From contig WNZI01000035.1 of the NCBI GenBank assembly GCA_009728235.1, positions 1 through 38,893 of the forward strand: a stretch of 38,893 nt of DNA. The letters are read 5' to 3'. Made by a program: the position numbers and the translations under genes. Origin of the DNA: Vibrio cholerae. GTDB lineage: Bacteria > Actinomycetota > Actinomycetes > Actinomycetales > Micrococcaceae. Numbering within the stretch: the first letter of the stretch is position 1; every line of letters begins with the position of its first letter. Shown here in pieces: positions 37,075 through 38,893 of this stretch. A model generated the notes under the pieces. That model had not been told where the DNA came from. It ran no database searches and worked only from the letters and a program-made list of their open reading frames with translations.

Positions 37075-38244
37075 ATGACAGCAACTAAGCGTCAATCGCT
37101 TGCTGCCACCCTGCGCCTGTCCCTCCTGGCAGGAGCCGGAGCGCTCGGCTGGATCGCACTCGGTGCCACCGGCGCTTCCGCCGCTGAGGTGCCGGCCACG
37201 TCAGGTCTCCTCGGTTCGGTGTCCGACGTCGTCGGAGCAGTCAGTGCTCCTGCCGGTTCGATCGTGAACGCTGTCGTGGATCCGCTCGGGGAGACGACAG
37301 CGGGGATCGCGGCTTCCTCGGGTTCCACCGGTCCGCTGCTCCAGAGTGTTCCTCTCGTTCCAGGAGTCGAGGCACGGGTGCCGCAGCTCCTCACCCAACC
37401 TGCCGGAACTGTGCTCTCGCCCGTCACCTCGGTCGTCGACGGAGTGGTCAACCGAGTGCCCGTCGTTCACCATGTCGTGCCGGCCGGGACTGTCACACAC
37501 GTGACGACCCCCGTGGGCACTGCCGTCGATGGACTTGTCGGCGGCGTCACGCAGCCGGTAATGGACGTCGTCGCACCCGTTGTCGATGTGATCCACCCGG
37601 TCGCTGGTGTCGTCGATCCGGTCGTCGATATCGCCGCCCCGGTCGTCGACGTCGCGGGCCCTCCCGCGGACGGCCTGGCTCCGGTCGTCGATGTCGTCCA
37701 ACCTGTCGTGGAGGGTGCCCTTCCGACCCCTGAAAGCACTCCGTCCGTCGTGGCGCCGGTTCCAGCGCCCGCCCTCGACGAGGACCTCGTTCCTGGCGAG
37801 GCGATGCCGGTGACCGCCACTGAAGCTCGTGGCTCGGTAATTTCGCTCGACGCGCAGATGGTGTCCGGTCCTCGCCCCACGGCAAGCGGCGGACCGGTCG
37901 CTGCCACGAACGTCGACGAGAGCGCCTCGGCTATCGCTGTCGGCCTTGCACGCTTCGCGGCGCAGGTCCCCGAGCTCGCCGTTGCACCGCAGACGCTGGC
38001 GGTATCCGTCCTGACGACCGTGGTCCTGAGCGAGCAGGAAGCTCCTCAGCCTCCTGCGACGCCTGTCGTCCTGGCGGGCGGCGCCCTCTCCTCCATGACG
38101 AGCGCCGGATCGGCGGCTCCCCTCGCTGCGCTGGGTGCGGCGGCCTTCCTGGTCTTCATGATGATCACGGGCCGGATCGGCCGCGAAGCAACGGGTGCTC
38201 TGCCCGCCAGCCCCTGCTACGATCCGGGCTCGTCTCCTGATTAG
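37075..38244 (+). CDS. Secreted Val/Asp/Pro-repeat protein with a C-terminal membrane anchor
   Basis: 389 residues. A signal peptide (positive start, LAATLRLSLLAGAGALGWIA, cleavage after GASA) leads to a mature region of short imperfect repeats in which VV, D and P recur: PVMDVVAPVVDVIHPVAGVV, then DPVVDIAAPVVDVAG and LAPVVDVVQPVVEG (about residues 162-222). A Pro/Ala-rich stretch follows, then a helix near the C-terminus (about 342-362, APLAALGAAAFLVFMMI) with a short basic end (TGRIGREATG) and a conserved-looking tail LPASPCYDPGSSPD. There is one Cys. The tail is not a sortase signal because the helix precedes the LPxxx. I do not recognise a named family. Its gene lies 86 bp before the chaplin-like repeat gene, so the two may be made together as surface proteins. 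Confidence 0.75.
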   Translation: MTATKRQSLAATLRLSLLAGAGALGWIALGATGASAAEVPATSGLLGSVSDVVGAVSAPAGSIVNAVVDPLGETTAGIAASSGSTGPLLQSVPLVPGVEARVPQLLTQPAGTVLSPVTSVVDGVVNRVPVVHHVVPAGTVTHVTTPVGTAVDGLVGGVTQPVMDVVAPVVDVIHPVAGVVDPVVDIAAPVVDVAGPPADGLAPVVDVVQPVVEGALPTPESTPSVVAPVPAPALDEDLVPGEAMPVTATEARGSVISLDAQMVSGPRPTASGGPVAATNVDESASAIAVGLARFAAQVPELAVAPQTLAVSVLTTVVLSEQEAPQPPATPVVLAGGALSSMTSAGSAAPLAALGAAAFLVFMMITGRIGREATGALPASPCYDPGSSPD

Positions 38245-38330
38245 TGGTGGCCTCGCCGCGCCTGTGTGCGGCTGACGGCTCATGGCGTCCCAGACGCCTC
38301 CACACCACATCGATCTACAGGAGAACATCA

Positions 38331-38893
38331 TGCGTACATGCGTGCAGCGCGGGCTCTATGGAGTCCTGCTAGCCGGGGGCTTCGTGGTCCTCGGAACAGG
38401 AGCGGCATCGGCCGCGGACCTGACCACGAATTCCACTACACAACCAACAGCAGAACTCGGGGCTGTCATCACGGCGCCGCTCCAGTCCAACTCCACCGGT
38501 ATTACAGCCGGTAGCGAAGCGACCGGATTCGCGGGGCCTGGGACGAACTCGACCGGACTGTTGGGCGGCGGCCTGCTGGATGGTGGGTTGTTCGATGGCG
38601 GGCTGCTCAACGGGAATGTGGTCTCTCCGGAGGTCGTGGTTCCGGTGAATGTGTCGGGTTATGCGGTGTCCGTGATCGGGGATTCGTCCTCGACGGGTGA
38701 CGCGGCGTCGATCGGCGGGACCACGGGTGGCAGCACTGGTGGGACTGGCGGCGGCCTGCTGGATGGTGGCCTGCTCAGCGGCGGCGTCCTGGACGGGAAT
38801 GTGGTTTCTCCGGAGGTCGTGGTTCCGGTGAATGTGTCGGGTAATGCGGTGTCCGTGATCGGGGATTCGTCCTCGACGGGTGACGCGGCGTCG
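38331..38893 (+). CDS. Cysteine-free chaplin-like tandem-repeat surface protein, cut by the window edge
   Basis: At least 187 residues, open to the window end. AGGAG lies 6 nt before the ATG. A signal peptide (MRTCVQRGLYGVLLAGGFVV, cleavage after ASA) precedes a Thr/Ser/Asn-rich linker. Then come two visible repeats of about 61 residues: a Gly/Leu stretch (GGGLLDGGLFDGGLLNGN) followed by VVSPEVVVPVNVSG, then YAVSVIGDSSSTGDAAS (NAVSVIG... in the second). The core matches the chaplin domain of Streptomyces (NVVQVPV.VPVNVCGN.VSVIG...), an amyloid-forming coat peptide, but the two cysteines that form a disulfide are replaced by Ser. Chaplins make aerial surfaces water-repellent; a similar amyloid surface role here is inference. 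Confidence 0.75.
38611..38893 (+). repeat. Two near-identical DNA repeats inside the chaplin-like gene
   Basis: Bases 38611-38710 and 38794-38893 are 98% identical (two differences in 100) at a spacing of 183 bp, i.e. 61 codons, in phase with the reading frame. The second copy reaches the window edge, so more copies may follow. Identity at the DNA level, including silent positions, points to recent duplication or gene conversion, and makes copy number prone to change and to assembly error. Confidence 0.9.

Noticed and set aside
38190..38244. LPASP as a sortase sorting signal
   Set aside because: It follows the hydrophobic helix instead of preceding it, and lacks the Thr-Gly of LPxTG.

Overview
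The window is 38.9 kb of high-GC actinobacterial chromosome with densely packed genes. It looks like a member of the Micrococcaceae, Arthrobacter or a close relative. The reasons are a monomeric NADP-dependent isocitrate dehydrogenase, a PerM/DUF6350-like gene next to purN, several Arthrobacter-type hypothetical families (STAS-like, small helical 'LWLRYFSLGG' protein, DUF6318-like lipoprotein) and many promoters whose -10 box sits 5-7 nt before the start codon, as in leaderless transcripts. No tRNA, rRNA, insertion sequence, prophage or CRISPR array was seen. The assignment to a genus is inference.

Layout. 1-8.8 kb: a truncated gene, an APC amino-acid permease, a pentapeptide-repeat protein, a GAF-ANTAR RNA-binding regulator, a divergent TetR/MarR pair with a shared palindromic promoter region, a GAF sensor protein, a STAS-like protein, and a CPBP (CAAX-protease type) membrane protein behind a DUF1275 membrane protein. 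8.9-17.2 kb: a gamma-glutamyltransferase-like Ntn hydrolase with a GntR/FCD regulator, a phospholipase D/cardiolipin synthase-like protein, an MBL-fold hydrolase, a small protein that is a free-standing copy of the N-terminal domain of the GAF protein, an SRAP (YedK/HMCES) protein, a DoxX-like protein, a CpdA-like phosphodiesterase and an MSMEG_6728-type protein. 17.2-20.1 kb: a Stealth sugar-phosphotransferase and a GT4 glycosyltransferase, probably a surface-glycan pair. 20.2-26.1 kb: a voltage-gated-type ion channel, DUF1684, a TSUP transporter, PerM-like, purN and corA. 26.1-32.7 kb: an AI-2E family permease overlapping a DUF368 polyprenyl-phosphate transporter, an LCP (LytR-CpsA-Psr) ligase, a tiny membrane protein, a lipoprotein and an MFS transporter. 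32.9-37 kb: purH and icd, ending in a very strong hairpin. 37-38.9 kb: two secreted surface proteins. The first is a Val/Pro/Asp-repeat protein with a C-terminal membrane anchor. The second is a repeat protein whose units resemble the chaplin domain of Streptomyces but carry no cysteine; it runs off the window.

The most striking points are: (i) the cysteine-free, tandemly repeated chaplin-like protein and its neighbour; (ii) a shared domain found fused to GAF at 5.1 kb and alone at 13.7 kb; (iii) a Stealth gene whose only well-placed start is ATT behind a good ribosome-binding site; (iv) three genes (TetR, SRAP, AI-2E permease) each broken by what looks like one missing base, which points to assembly error as much as to biology; and (v) divergent TetR and MarR genes whose -10 boxes lie inside one inverted repeat. 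Most of the rest is ordinary chromosomal content: purine synthesis, TCA cycle, envelope lipid-carrier recycling and wall-polymer attachment.
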